Source of the DNA: Ignelater luminosus
Taxonomy: Eukaryota; Arthropoda; Insecta; Coleoptera; Elateridae
Direction: 5' to 3'
DNA length: 64,000 nt
Assembly (NCBI GenBank): GCA_011009095.1
Contig: VTPC01004478.1
Coordinates: forward strand, 10,290 to 74,289
In this document: positions 1 through 13,900 of the stretch, piece after piece
Position numbering within the stretch: position 1 is the first letter of the stretch
How the letters are laid out: each line of letters opens with the position of its first letter
Translations under genes and position numbers: made by a program
The notes under the pieces: generated by a model
Told to the model about the DNA's origin: nothing
Databases searched by the model: none
Seen by the model: only the letters and a program-made list of their open reading frames with translations

Positions 1-207
1 AAAAAAGCACTTCTGCACAACAAAATAATAAAAAGTGGACAATTACCAATTTGCAACAACGATGATGCAACAAGGATTTATTTTGTAAAACTGCAGAGAG
101 TACCGTTCACAAGCGACAACATCAAAGATGGATTAGCAGCAGAAAAAGCATCCTTGTACTCACAGTTCGGAAATTGGCTCTTAGCGAATTGGATTTCTGT
201 AAAATAG
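1..207 (+). other. Open frame running in from the left edge
   Basis: The frame starting at base 1 is open for 68 codons and stops at 205-207. The translation looks protein-like (it contains LPICNNDDATRIYFVKLQRV and ends GNWLLANWISVK). I do not recognise a family. It could be the last exon of a gene or transposase that lies mostly outside the window. No splice site or downstream polyA signal was pinned down, so it is only a candidate. Confidence 0.2.
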
Positions 208-3200
208 TTTTTTTTTTTGGCAAACACATAGAAACTGACATAATTACCGACACCTCTGTAGAATATAATAATTTAGTTATACACAGCGACTGCACAAAAT
301 GTAATTAACAAAAGCTGCAATGAAGCAGCTGGAAACTTGCTAGTAAAAAAAAATCAAAATTGATACTCCCTTTAGCTATTAATGAGTGTGAAAACGGTTT
401 TTACAGAACGATTGCTAGATCAAATTACCATTTCTTGCTGCTACTCGATCGATCGAGGTTATGATGTATCTCGTCTCATAATTATGACAGGTGCAAGATG
501 TTCAATCCAGTCAAGTGAACAAAATTAAATGGCTACTACTAGTTTGATCTAATGGATATTTCTATAATACCTTGTTCGACACAAAACGATCATGCTGTTT
601 AAACAAATAAGAACAAAAAAAACCAAGCAAAATTGAACGACAGCAGGATTTCATTTTTAAATAAAATTAATATAATAAAGATAATCCATTAATACTCACA
701 TTTTGTATTTTATTTCCATATTCAAAAATATTCATAACCTAAATAGCTAACCTAAAAAACTTGACAGTTACAGGGCAACAGCAACATGGCAGGTTAAAAC
801 AAAAACAAATTTAAAAAAGTAAAAGAAAATGTTTTAGGTTATGATTATGAACTGTCAAATCTGAATTAAATCAACTATCAAATCTAAATTAAATCAATTG
901 AAAAAATAACTGTACCTCACACGTTTTGCTTAAAAAAAAAATCTCCTTGCAGGCACGAATCGAAAATGTAGATGAATACAAAGTGGTTTTATTGTGAATG
1001 GATTAAGACATCATCACATAACCTCAATAAACAGAACAAGATAAAATTGAAAAATATCAAGCTTGAAGATCTGCAAAATACTTTGAATTGGATATAACAA
1101 AATAATCAAGTCCCACCTTTTCTTTTTTAATTAAATCTTTTATGGTTCTTGTTCCTTGAAGGAAATGCTACAATTATCATTTTCTTAGCATGTTAACTTT
1201 AATTTGACGAGCATCTACGACTTATTTCTCCACCATTTCAGCATTAATTCTTTTTATAAGATATTTTGAATGTGTGCAATCTGCAAAATGCTGGTTAACA
1301 ATATAGTGCAATACTACCATCACCTTCATGATTGACTCCCTCCCACTTTTTCTGGTGAAGATTTTTCTTCAATTACAATTTGAATGAAGTTAATACATGG
1401 ATGATCCTTGATACATTTTGATAATTAGAGGAAGAAGGGATCACATCAGTGTGATATTTACAAATTAAAGAATGATCATCTTGTTATTCATCTGTAAAAT
1501 ATCGTTATTGCGTACGTGAAGATCAAATGTACTACCTTTTTTTAATCCAATTTCTGAAAAATCTTTTTCACAACTTCCTGAAGGTAAAATAAGTAGTCCA
1601 TACACAGAGACGTCAGTCATCAATGTGATAAAAATTTAATCAATGTTTTCTAGGTTATGGCATCTGTAAAACATTAATTGTCGATTTTACACAATATCAA
1701 CTACCTTGCCGTGAGCAGCTCCTTTTTAATTGACATCCATTCATTCAGATACTTCCAATGTTGTGCTAATTGTGCTACTAATAAGACCTCATTGATTATC
1801 TCATCATTCTGGAGAGGGAAGCAACCGATTTATTCAATGTAATCCTAAGACAGATGTAACAACAAAAATAAAATACCCCTTTCGGGCAACCCAAACCTAA
1901 ACTTTCAACTTTTTTTTTTTCCTCAAAATTGTACATCAACATGGCTTTTCATATTGTAAAATTGAATATTTCTCAAGAAAATAATGTACTCTTATATTAC
2001 GTGTACTTACAGTGAAGTGTCACTTTTAGCTACCCTACTACCCTTGCTCAATTACAGTTGTGCCACAACAAATTACTAATGCAACCGTTAATAATCTCAA
2101 TCCTATGATTTACTCGATTACCCACACTTTATTATTTCTCCTTGTGTAGACCTTTTTAGACCAAGCCAACCAAATTAAAGTAAGTGCAACTTTGTAAAGA
2201 GATGTACGCATTAAAAGTTGTAGTTCACTGCTGGTACCTAAAGAATATAAATAAAATAGAAAAAAAATGCCATTTTGTTTTATTTCATTCGACAACAATC
2301 AAGACAATTACCTGTTCGTGTCGTCCTTCTTGCGCTACTACTGGAACGTTTGCTCTAAGTTTAACGATTTTAAATAGAATACGCCGCCTTTTTGCTATCG
2401 ATAATAATTCAGTAGTGATGGCTCATCAATTGAATAGTTGCAAATGTGCATTTGTATACGAACAAGACATGCAATTGCTCATTGACGATCTAAAAGGTAT
2501 TTTAAAACAAAAGCAACCTATTTAACCTTACTTTTGTCCACCGTTGCAACAAATTAACAGGAACAACCGCTCTCTATAACTATCTACATTTTAAGGTGTG
2601 CAACTTCTCTTTAGAACGTGCAATCTCCATAAACACATTATTTAAGGGAAAGGTATTGTTTCGTAAAGAATTGATGGCGAACCTCAGTAACTTGCTTTTT
2701 GTTCCATATACTGAGCTGCCACCTATGGAATAAACATTTAACTACTAACTACTCTTCACTTTTTCCCTCATCTTTACACAAAACTATCAATTTGATAATT
2801 TTGTGCTAAAAATGAGTCAGTTAATCAATTCTCTTTTGCATCCTCAACTTGAATTCTTTTAAAAATAATTCTAATAGAACTCAATTTGCAATATAAATTT
2901 CATAAATGCTAGCACTATTTATACTCCAAAAAGAGTGCCATTAAAATATTTTTTCGACAAATTAACTAATTATAATAATAACCAATGCTAGTCTCATTAT
3001 TATGTTATCGCTCACTACATGCAAGAAAACATCACATTGATTAAAATTATTTCATTAGTCAATCTGGAATCGCTCATTTAAAAAAATGTTAAGATTATTA
3101 AATTATATGGTTGTTACCCCCTGCATAATAAAACCACCTGAGTGTCATCTCTTAAGGTTTACTGATTGTCGAGTAGAAGGAGTAGACGATGGTAGAGCAG

Positions 3201-3640
3201 CAGTGACGCAACTTCCACAAGAATGCTTATATTCGAGTGGACTTCTTACAGGGTGAATTGAAATAACACGCTTTTGGGACTAGTGAGTGGGAATACCTTC
3301 AACTTCTATGCATTTTTCAACTTCATACGCTTCCCTACAGCTATTCGTGTGTACTGCTAGTTTTCTAATGCCAGCCAGGAACAGAGGCAGCTTCACATGG
3401 AAAGTTAAACAAATTAGTAGTAAAAAGGAAATACAGTAAAACAATAAATAATGCTGTAATTAAAGTTTAAGATTTATTAATGGTTTTTTTTCAAATTATC
3501 TTATTTTTACAGAGATCTGTTATCACTTAAATTACTTTCAAGTAATTCACCTTAAAAGCTACTTTGTACATCAGGAAATCAAAATGAAAAAAAGGAAAAT
3601 TCTGTCAAAACTTAATTAAAAATTATTACAAACCAAATTT
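208..3640. other. AT-rich stretch without a recognised gene
   Basis: No conserved protein, RNA or clean transposon end was recognised here. A short near-repeat (AACTGTCAAATCTGAATTAA and a variant about 23 bp later) lies near 855-900. A loose inverted similarity built on CATAACCTAAA / TTTAGGTTATG joins about 730-770 with 830-865. A plus-strand open frame at 2184-2525 has no recognisable domain and I do not call it a gene. Confidence 0.5.
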
Positions 3641-3784
3641 ATGCTTGGGCTCCGAGTTCACGCAATCGAACCCCGCTCGCCCGTCATCTGCTCAAGGAGA
3701 GACTGTAATAGAAAAAATCATTCATAGTCACATCACAGTTATTAGCTTTGAACAATTAATACAATCAATATCATCATCAATTCA

Positions 3785-4132
3785 TCATCGTTCTACAGGA
3801 ACTTTAATTTGTTTAAGTTGTGACATAAAATTATCTAAACTAATTAATTCTTCACAGTTGCTAGGGCCCCAAACAGTGAGATCGGTTGTATTTCCGGAAT
3901 TATTACTAGTACGCGTCCACGTATTCTGGATACTCCGCCATCTTTGTAACCGCTGCTGTTGCTTTTGTTTCAATTCTGTTTCAGCTTGATAAAGCACGTT
4001 AGTCAAAATCGCCTCGACAAATAGATTTTTTCGTTTTTGACGCTTTAATGTGATTTTCTTGCGTTTAATTTTTGAAATCCAATCTGCTATCTCTTCCGTT
4101 TTTAATGGTTTCCTATCTTTACTTTTGGCCAT
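3785..4132 (-). CDS. Short intronless gene, 115-residue basic protein of unknown family
   Basis: An ATG at 4132-4130 opens a 115-codon frame that ends in TGA at 3787-3785. The protein is lysine and arginine rich in its first 60 residues, with a predicted basic amphipathic helix (KIKRKKITLKRQKRKNL followed by VEAILTNVLYQAETELKQ). It then has a glutamine-rich patch, a Ser/Asn/Thr stretch, and ends in VPVER. I do not recognise the family. The helix plus a VPV-type end faintly recalls Bearded-family Notch antagonists, and the ILTNVLYQAETELK segment faintly recalls the end of a SERTA domain; both are guesses. That it is real rests on the TATA and initiator pair about 200 bp upstream at the correct spacing. 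It lies about 820 bp downstream of the COQ6 stop codon on the same strand. The 3' flank has one K-box-like element (TGTGAT on the minus strand, near 3733-3740). Confidence 0.55.
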   Translation of the reverse strand: MAKSKDRKPLKTEEIADWISKIKRKKITLKRQKRKNLFVEAILTNVLYQAETELKQKQQQRLQRWRSIQNTWTRTSNNSGNTTDLTVWGPSNCEELISLDNFMSQLKQIKVPVER

Positions 4133-4328
4133 ATTGAAACGGTTATTTTATTTTTTTAAAGCAACTTTTGAAAGGATCGTGTAGTAAACTAGCTAATGTA
4201 AACACACCTGCTATTATACGATAACAAACGTCTTTGATTCTTCTTTAGTAGTCCTGCTGATGGTGGAACAAATGTGGGGCTTCCAGATAACACACTAACA
4301 ACACTTCAGCTCGCAACTAAACTTAAAA

Positions 4329-4360
4329 TGACGCAGCGAGGTGGGGATCCGGGTTTTATA
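4329..4360 (-). promoter_or_regulatory. TATA box and initiator of the small intronless gene
   Basis: Read on the minus strand, TATAAAA occupies 4360-4354 and an arthropod-type initiator TCATTT occupies 4331-4326. The initiator A at 4329 is 31 bp after the first T of the TATA box, which is canonical spacing. The inferred 5' UTR would be about 197 nt and free of introns. No clear DPE was seen at +28 to +33. Confidence 0.65.
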
Positions 4361-4604
4361 CTGAGAGCGCCGGCCGATTTTGTATTCCTACACCCGAAAA
4401 ACGATAAATAGTTCCACGGAAATATTTTCTGAATCACACTTCTAGGAATAAATAACACAAAAGGAAATTGATTTTAAATCTACACGATATTTTTGTTTAT
4501 TTCATGAGTGATTTTTTAAATAATTCTTTTGTTTTTACAAATGAAATGAATAAAACCAGGAAAATCATATTGGCGGAGGAATCCAACGGTTAGCTCTGAG
4601 GTCA

Positions 4605-4645
4605 TGACGTCAGAGGGATTTTAACGGGAAATTATTATTCACGTG
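4605..4645. promoter_or_regulatory. CRE palindrome and CACGTG E-box upstream of the small gene
   Basis: A perfect TGACGTCA (CRE/ATF palindrome) lies at 4605-4612 and TCACGTGA, an extended USF/MITF-type E-box, lies at 4639-4646. They are about 275 and 310 bp upstream of the inferred start site at 4329, between the COQ6 3' end and the small gene. Both are exact matches to known consensus sites. That they regulate this gene is inference. Confidence 0.4.
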
Positions 4646-4950
4646 AATGCATGCAAGAGGATTACTAATTATTATTAAATAAAGGCCAATTAGAATGTTG
4701 CAAATTGCAATTAAATAGAAAATAGGCAGACATACGTATGCAAAAAATTTATTTTTAGCTAGTAAAATATTAATTTTACATTTTTTACAATCTAAACGGG
4801 ATTTCTTATAATAAGATAAATATTGAAAAGTTTAATCACACTCTTTATTAATTATAATTAAGGTTTTTCCAGAAAATGTATACAGCATATGTGGAGGGAA
4901 AACCGTTGAAAATCCATAAAATAGCGCAGGGTTAGTATTGGTTGGGTGGT

Positions 4951-7900
4951 TCATTGTGCCGCATGCTGGATGATCGCTTTCTGTAAAATAAAAATTGCAA
5001 GAATTTCAATTATAGAAATCAATAGAAATCGCTGCAAATTTCATTATACATAATTAAGTTTCTTTTTAAAATGTATTGTGACAGAATAAAATAATTCTAT
5101 TTAGAGCAAATCTCTCATCATTGTGAATTTTCCCATGTCTATTTAAATTATAATAAACTCTTTCGTTTTTAGTTAGAACGTTTGAATGTCTCTTAAATTA
5201 TATAATTCCATTACGCAACTTTGCAATCTACATACAAGTCTAGCCATTTAGTTCAGAAAAAATAAAAAACGTTGCTAAACGTTTTATTGGAATGCAGGGT
5301 GTATCACTGGCTTGTTATGAATTTTTTGTGAACTTTGCTTTGAATTAAAAAAGTTAACATAAGCCTAATAATAATTGACTGCAAAATTACAATTTGAAAA
5401 TATAGTAATCACTAAAAAGTGACTGTTGTTTTTTTACTTTCATGGAGAGGGCAAGGTTAAGGATTGATTCGTTTGATGAAGGTATATGTCTGTAGAGTTT
5501 TAACTGCCTTTTCCAAACGTGTCTGTTATTTTTTCAGAGTATCGATATAATTCCAGCGATTTTCTTTTCATCCAGATTCCCCCTATGCAGGCTGGGCCAA
5601 AAATTTCCCTAAGGATTTTTTTTTCTTATTTTTCTATGTTCTTAATAAGTGTTTTGCCCCCCATGATTAAAGTCTCCGATGCATATAGAGCTTCTGGTTT
5701 GATCAGTGCGTTGTAATGGCTTAGTTTTGCGTTATGGGATATTGATTTTTTGTTGTATCTGTTCCACGTGATTCTATAGGTCTTATTTAGAGAGTTTCTC
5801 TACGTTTGCTTCGCGATTTAATCGTAAGGGCTGAATGATCTCTCCTAGATATTCTTGAATTTAGGTACTTGAGCTGTTTCCGAACTTCGTTGTCATAGGT
5901 TGTTTATCAAGGTGACGAGGGAACCCTTCCATGTATTGAATTTTCGCATAAGAGATTTGTAGAAGAATAGAAAGAAGTTTATTAAAGAAAAATCTAAAAT
6001 TCCGTGTTTCTTTAATGTGCGCTTGAAACGGTTAAAATGGGTTTCTCGTATTTACCAGTACCTTGATATCAAATTTGGATCTAGTTCAGGTACAAGATCG
6101 TCTTAAACTCTTAATAATATATAAAATATAAACAGTTTAAGTTTTATTACTTTTTAAGATTAGCAAAGTTCATGAGTTACAGTCGTAAAGAACCTTGGTC
6201 AAAGTAAACAGTCACGCTAATCCTTTAATGGTTGATAACAAGATTTATGATTTAAGAGGGTACTGTGATGTCTTTGAATAAATTCTTTTACCTATTGCTG
6301 TATTTCGTCAGAAAAGGCGAGAGACTATCTCTAACATCTGGTTAAAAGAATTCAGACTTTGGAAATTTTATATTTGTTAAATTACCCTTAAAAGACGTCG
6401 AAACTTTCTATACGTGACAATTACAAAAACATGCCTAATGGCACTAACATAATAGAAGCAATTTGAGAGACTGCATGACTCCGAATTAACTATCTGAAAA
6501 TGCAGAAATGCCTGTATTTTTGTTCATTGTTGTATCTTTTGCTTATAAACCTAGAATATTTAGGAACTACGAAGTGATTGCTAATTTCTTAAATATATTT
6601 TAGTAGTGTAATACTTAATAAACATTTTGTTTTTACGATAAAATCGTTTGATAATTTTGATGCAAAACATAGCAGAATAAAGTTTTTATGTTGCTTTAAA
6701 AGTTTTTTATTTTGGAATGGGTAAGCTTGCGTGTTTTTTATGGTTCCATGTATTAAAGTCCATTGTGTGATAGATAAACCTAAACTTCTTGATCGGCCCG
6801 AACAAACCGACAGGGTCGCTCAAAAGCCCGAGGAAGAAACCCGTGCCGTAAAAAATCCTCCTCTTTGGTTCATTATGAAAATAATTTTTGTCCGGGTTAT
6901 TACAAAAAATTACTCCTGCTCGAGCTAGAACGAAAAAGAGTTCGGTTCGGTGTAGTATGAAAATAACGGCTATTCCGAGTCTCGTACAATTCTCCGGTGC
7001 GGTTCAATATACGAAAATAGCCTGTCCGAGTTAGGAGAGTCACGAAAAAGATCTAGGTCCGGTGCAGTACGAGATCGTCCGCTTCGGATAACTACAGAAA
7101 TAACGAAACTTGAGAGACCTGAACGGCCCAACAGACACAATTGGCCCAATAGGGGCGAGAAGCCCAAGCGGGCCGACATGCCCGAGTAGTCCAACCTACC
7201 CGACAAGCCCAAATGGCTCGAAAGGCCTAACCAACCCGACTAAAATACAGGGCCCCTTAGTTACACTAAAGTTAAAATTTCAGTTTCTATTTTTACATAA
7301 TATACCGGGTGTAAATAAAGTAGAGCAAAAATGGCACACGGCGATGATTCCCACCACATAATGATACTGTAATGCATATTTAGAATTTTCAAACTTCTAT
7401 TGTTTTTAAGCAAAGACCCTTAAAACATACTGTATAAATCCTCGTTGCCTATTAAAATCTGCAACCTGGCAACAGCGTTTCTCTATCATTTTTCTTTCAA
7501 TATTTTTCGGCTTATTCACTGCCCAGAAGCTTCTGCATGTTATGCTTTTAAGGCTAATTGATAAGCAATAAACGAAGGAAAAGAGGCTGTGATTTACGAG
7601 GGTTGCTATTTATGCATCCGAAATTGGCAACACGGTCGTTGCTAGGCGCCATCTGACATATCCATCGTAAAGTTTGCCATTTTTGACGTATACCTACCCA
7701 AATCGTTTTGTTATATGGACGCTATTTGTGTTGTTTACAGTGACTTGAAAATTTCATCTCAATCGAAAAATGGGATTAACTCGAGCGATGATTCACTACG
7801 ACTTTCGACGAGAATTATCTCAGCAACACTTCGACTTTTGGCGATGAAGTACCATCTAAAACCATTGTATATCATTGGTTTAGTGAATTCAATCGTGGCC

Positions 7901-10900
7901 GTCGTTCGCTCACGGACGAATTTAAATAAGGTCGTTCAAAATCGGTGGTTGTGCCAGAAAACATCGATGCTGTGCACGAACTGATAGTGCAAGATCGTCA
8001 TACGCAAGATTTTACACGAACATTTAGCCGTGAAAAAGTTTTGTTCGAGTTGGATTCCGTATAATTTGACAATCGCTCAAAAAAAAACCGCTCGTGTCAA
8101 TTGGTGCAAAAGAATTAAGGAATACTCAAAAAATCCAATCGTGGTGCGTCAAAAGCTGTGTATAACATCTATGCGTATGGGCCCGAAAGTAAACAGCAGT
8201 CGACTGATGGGTCTTCCAAGATGAGCCGAACCCAACAAAAGTTGTTCGCGCAAAAAGCATTTCCAAGCAAATGGTCGCCTGTTTTTTTTTTGAATAAATG
8301 GATATGTGGCTACAGAGCGACTGGAGGATCGTAGAACGGTCAATTCTGAATGGTACACAACCATTTGTTTAATAGAAGTCTTTGGAGCAATAAGAAAAAA
8401 CAACCAGCGACGCAGGATCATCCTTCATCACGACAGTGCGAGCTCTCACACATCGGTCCAAACATATCAATATTTGACCAGTCGAAACATTTGGCACCCA
8501 ATAATTTCTTTTTGTTCCCTTTTGTAAAGAATAAACTACGTGGTCAACGATTTTCGACGCCAGAAGAAGCGGTTGAAGCGTTCGAAATGCATGTTTTGGA
8601 ATTGGTTTACGCGTATGCAAAAATGTATCAATCATCGCGGAGAATATTTTGAAAAACAACAAAACCATTTTCAATGATAAATATTTGTGTTTATTGATTA
8701 TTCCGGATAAATAAATAGTAATCCTCGTATAATACCGGGAATTAACAAGATATTGCCCTAATTTTCGTTGCTCCGAAAGTTTAAAATAGCAAACAAAAGA
8801 AAAATAACAAGTATAACAATTTCCACATTCGTTCTTTGTGTAACTACTACACCTGTAACCCTCTGTTGTTGACAATTGCATTTTGTAAGTTAAGTGCCAT
8901 AAAATTCGAGTTGCATTTTGGCCTCAACGCGTGGATTTTCTAATGTTGCCGTAGGACAGCAATATTGCTTGATTTATTTTTCTTTAAATTAGTGTTTATT
9001 CGCCGATGAATAATTTTAAAAGAATAAAACCAACCGTGTCGTTTCTAGATGATCTACAGATTAACACCTTCTACTCTTTTCTCCTCAGTTTATTTACACC
9101 CTGTATGCAGAGTGACCCAAGAAGTTTGCAACAAATGGGAAAATTTTTAACTAATTGCTGTATGAAAACGAAACTACCAGAGAAAGTTGGTGCACGTCTG
9201 AAATCGAAGTTAACGCCATACTAATCGGAATCGCAAAAAGTCATATAGCATATAAGGCAGATTCAAAAAATTAAAGGTCGCCCAAAAGTAAAGTATACAT
9301 TATTCAAAAAATAGAGCAAATGTTATTAAGAAAAGTTTTTATCTCAAAAATAAAAAAGTATATACAATAGTAGACACTTTGTAGACGAAAGCTAGGTGGT
9401 CAATAAATTTAAAAATTTATATAAAGCGTAACTAACAGTAGTCCTACCTACATATCAAGGAAGTTTAATTTTTGACGTATTTTATCATATTCTAGAATGC
9501 AGATTCGTTTCGTTGTTTTCTCACAGGTAATTTTCCGTTCGATACCTACCTTTTTTAAAACAGGTTTGATTTCTTCTATTGATAATAGAAAAGGGTACCT
9601 AGTATGTGAACAAAGTTGAAAATGATTCACCAGATATGTTTATTATTATTGCTGTTATAAGAATCCATTAAAAATAAATAAATAATAATCATGTATTCAA
9701 CATAAATAAATAATATAGACTGAAGTCATTACCATCACATTGTGAATTAGTAAACCAAAAAGAATTTTTAACTTTCTCTTGTAGCCAAAAATAATGAGAT
9801 GATTTAATACATCCTTACCTAGTTTAACCATCACGTAGATTTCGAACAAATATATTTTTAATGAGTTTCACGCATACAAATATCGATAATCCCATTATCA
9901 TTGGGGGTTTTTCCCAGAAAGCAATTTTATGTTGTGTATTGGTATACTTACCTTAAGTGGATTTAATGCATGCGTAAATTGCAATCCTAAACTTCTGAGA
10001 ATAACCACCGGGGTAAATTCCGTGTTGTATAATTTATGTAGTCCATCGATTGCTAACATCGTTGGAACGTTATGTTGTTGCCTTTCTGATTCGTATTGTT
10101 TGAGATAATTTAAACTACCTGCAAGAATTATTAATTAATTGTAATGTGAATATTTCCAGTATTCAAATAGAAATGAAAAGATCTGTTTAGAAAATAATTG
10201 TTTACCCAAACTGCTACCGGAATAAATAGCCTCCCCAAGAATTCTATCAAGAGTATTGACGTCACCGAAACCTAAATTTACTCCTTGACCAGCTAGGGGA
10301 TGCACACGATGAGCTGCATCACTGCAACAAAACAAAAACCTAATTATGTATTCATTTTTAATCCTAAATTTCAAATAGAAACAGAAAGACTAGTAAAAGA
10401 CTATTTTATTTTGATCTTATTGCCGTTGCTGCTATTAGAGGTATCTGTCTTTAGTGATGTATTCAAATTTATTTATAATCATTAGAGAAATGCTTAAAGT
10501 AGGAAATATAGAAAACAGAAATTAGTTTGGCATAATTTGATACATAATAAAATTGCTACTCATGTCTTTAGATCTCTATGTTTTATTTAAAGCACCACTT
10601 TCGCCAAAGAATTATTATTGAATTTCTTATCTTTTATTAATGATTATTCCTTTTTATGTTGTTATAATTTGCGAAATAGTAAATACAGATTGTATATAGA
10701 TAAGATTCTTATTTGTAAATAGAATTAAGCAAACAACAAAACGAGATCAAAATAATACATTGAAAACAAACAATTTTTATCAAGTTGATAAAGAAACTCA
10801 TTATACGAGTTATCATCAGTAATAATGGGGGGCATCTTATAAGATTATAATTGAACTTTCGTAAAAATATCTCGAGCAAAATTTAAAATGCGCAAAAACC

Positions 10901-13900
10901 TTTACAAAGATCAAAGTATAACAATGTTATGCAATTTTTTTGGTATTCTCATTACAAATCTATTGTTGTAATTATGGAGTTACAGCCTCTTGTAATTTCT
11001 GTACATGTTCGTCAGTTCAAAAACAGTGAACCAAAAAAAAGTGTAAACATCACAATCAGATGTCTAAAACAAACCAAGCAATAATTTACAAAACTAAACA
11101 AAATAAACAGAAACAGGATCAGAGGACGATAATAACATAACTTTATATTTTGTCCAAAAAGTCGTAACCTCTTCGCGATTAAGTAATCTTAAATTCTTAA
11201 CAATTTTATTTAAACTCGTGGGCTCTTCGACATACTTTTATAAAAAATGTTATAAAGATAGAACTTTATAATTTATGATTTTATAAAACACAATAATGAT
11301 GACCTTATGGTTATGTACTAATACGTCTATTGTTGGTCTATCAACACGTGATCAAATCGCAAGTGGAACTTCTTGTCTTATCCGCTAAAATACAAAAAAA
11401 ATACGCGTGCTTGATAAGAATCGACAAATTTTCCCATTGTACCTAATTATTTAATTAAATGGCGTTTTTTGCGTCAGCACTTTATAATCGGTTAACCTTT
11501 CGCATGACGTTAATCTACCTACGTCCCAGGTGATACGCCTCCGTTTATGTTTCCTAAATCATCTAGAGCCAATTAATGCCTGTAATCTTATTTAGGAGAA
11601 TAATTAAAAGGCACACAAAATCTTTTTTTATTTTTAAATGACACACCATTTAAGCAAGGTAAAAATGTTTATTAAATAAAACATTATCAAGTGATTGTTG
11701 GGAATTTTAAATTGCGTAAAAGTCTATGAACTTCAACAAAAAATAAGCAACAATAACAAAGTGAGGTTCATTTTAAATTTTTTTATCAAGAATTATGAAA
11801 TACAAAGGGAAACATTTGTAAGTAATGCTTTCAAGGCTTGTTTTGTTTGAAGGCATTGAAAAAAATAATTTATGATTATGTTTTATACAACTGAACCTAA
11901 GTAACTAGAAAATTTATTTTAAGATTTGAACTGAACATCATTAAAATAACTAACTGTGCGAGTTTAATATTTGATTAGATTGATTCGACATTTAGGCATC
12001 ATAAATTAAATCAGATTATCTTGTTTTCTGTTTAAGAAACTTAAGTTATTTTGCAGTCTCAACAGAAATAATTGAAAAAGAAACTAAAAGGTTTATTAAG
12101 AAATAACTAAATCCGAACCTTTTAGAAAATTCTGGAATTTTTTAACAATTGTTCAAGATCCTCTCAAGTTAAATTTGCTAATGAATGCTCGCTTTTCTAT
12201 AGGACAGAGGCTTAGTGTAAATTTAAGGTGTAGACCTGGATTTGGAAATACAAATGTATCTAACAATAAGACCATATGTTAAAAGCATAAATGTCAAGAA
12301 CACTTCAATGAATTTAAGTATTGTATTGACCTAAAAGACATTATCCTGTTTATATTCAGTAACTACAATAAATCATCCAACGTCCTCCTAGAAAATGTTC
12401 TGAATGTAAAATATTTCCTGCACTAAACTGCTCCAACTATTTTGAAATTATATGCCCATTTTACGGGTCCTTCCCTGAATGTTTGGGAATAGGCAACACG
12501 TCTTACAATTCAGAGCCAGCGCTTCTTTAAAAAGTTCAACTTTTGTAAAAGGCTATGGTAGTAAAAATCAAATTTCAAATTACATTGTTTGATGCAGCTA
12601 GCATGATGATGAAGTGTTTAATGTGCTACAAAAAGTTTAAAATTTCCTACTGAAAGAATAATCAGTAATTTAATTGGAATTTATGTTGAATTAAGTTTAA
12701 TCACAAAACAAATGTTTATAAAGTCTACAAAACGAAATTAAGCCTATACAGTTACGATAGTATTAGAAACAGAAATACGTGCTTTGTTTTTGTTTATTGT
12801 AATTAGTGTAAGGATGAAAACCAAATTAATTCTGAATAAATTACATGCCAAAATTAATTATATGTACAAACTAAACTGATCTTTCCGTAGGTTAGCTGTT
12901 AAGAAGGACGTTATTTCCAGTGGCGTACCTACACCAAATGAGGCCCGGGGCGGGATTTTTTGGAGGTCCCATATTCGAGCTTCACACAAACGCGCTTGCG
13001 TGTCTACGATTACACATCCAATCTACCAGTGTTTTAAAATTCCAAAAAATATCAGTTTTTATATTATAAATGATACTTCACAGAAAAACTTTCATTGCTA
13101 AAATAGGTCCAAGCGTAGGGGGTCAAACTATTGTAACTTGAGTTGTTTTTAATGATAAGCTTAGCTATATTTTACATTTTTTCTTCCGTTTCCCCTCCTA
13201 CGTTGAAATATAGTGTCCTTCTAGTTAAGTTGTTGTGGGGTTTCCTATAAAAGGGTTTTCCAATAAGAGGTGTTATTTTGATATTCAAAGAAAAGTGCCA
13301 TTTTTTAATATAAATGATCGGATGTTTATTTCATTATAAAGAGGAAGGTATGCCGTTAATAGTGGAAAATAACACCAGGCAAATGACCACCACGACCACG
13401 CTTACAGGACAATATCCTTTTCATGAAATTTTCCATAACCAAATCGCAAAGTGGCTGCCCTATGTCCTCGATAGCCTCACGAATTCCATCTTTGAGGTCT
13501 TGAATCGACGCTGGGCTGTTGGCGTAGACCTTCTCTTTCACGTGGCCCCAAAGAAAGAAGTCGCAAGGTGTTAAATCACAAGATCTCGGTGGCCAATTGT
13601 GATCACCTCTTCGAGAGATAACACGGTCCGGAAACTTTTTCCGTAAAAGATCAATGGTTTCGTTGCTTGTGTGGCACGTAGCACCGTCTTGTTGAAAGTA
13701 AACGTTGTCCAGATCAATACCATCCAATTCCGGCCATAAAAAATCGTTAATCATCTCTCGATAGCGCAATCCAGTAAGGTCCAATGACTCCGCCGGACCA
13801 TAAACCGCACCAAACAGTCACACGTTGAGGATAGAGAGACTTTTCAACAATAACTCTTGGATTTTCTGAGCCCCAGATCCGACAATTTTGCTTGTTGACG

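Noticed and set aside
2184-2525. 113-codon plus-strand open frame as a gene
   Set aside because: No recognisable domain, non-ATG start, low-complexity AT surroundings and no splice or promoter signals.
8369-8881. 170-codon minus-strand open frame
   Set aside because: It is antisense to the mariner transposase and runs into flanking sequence; no domain.
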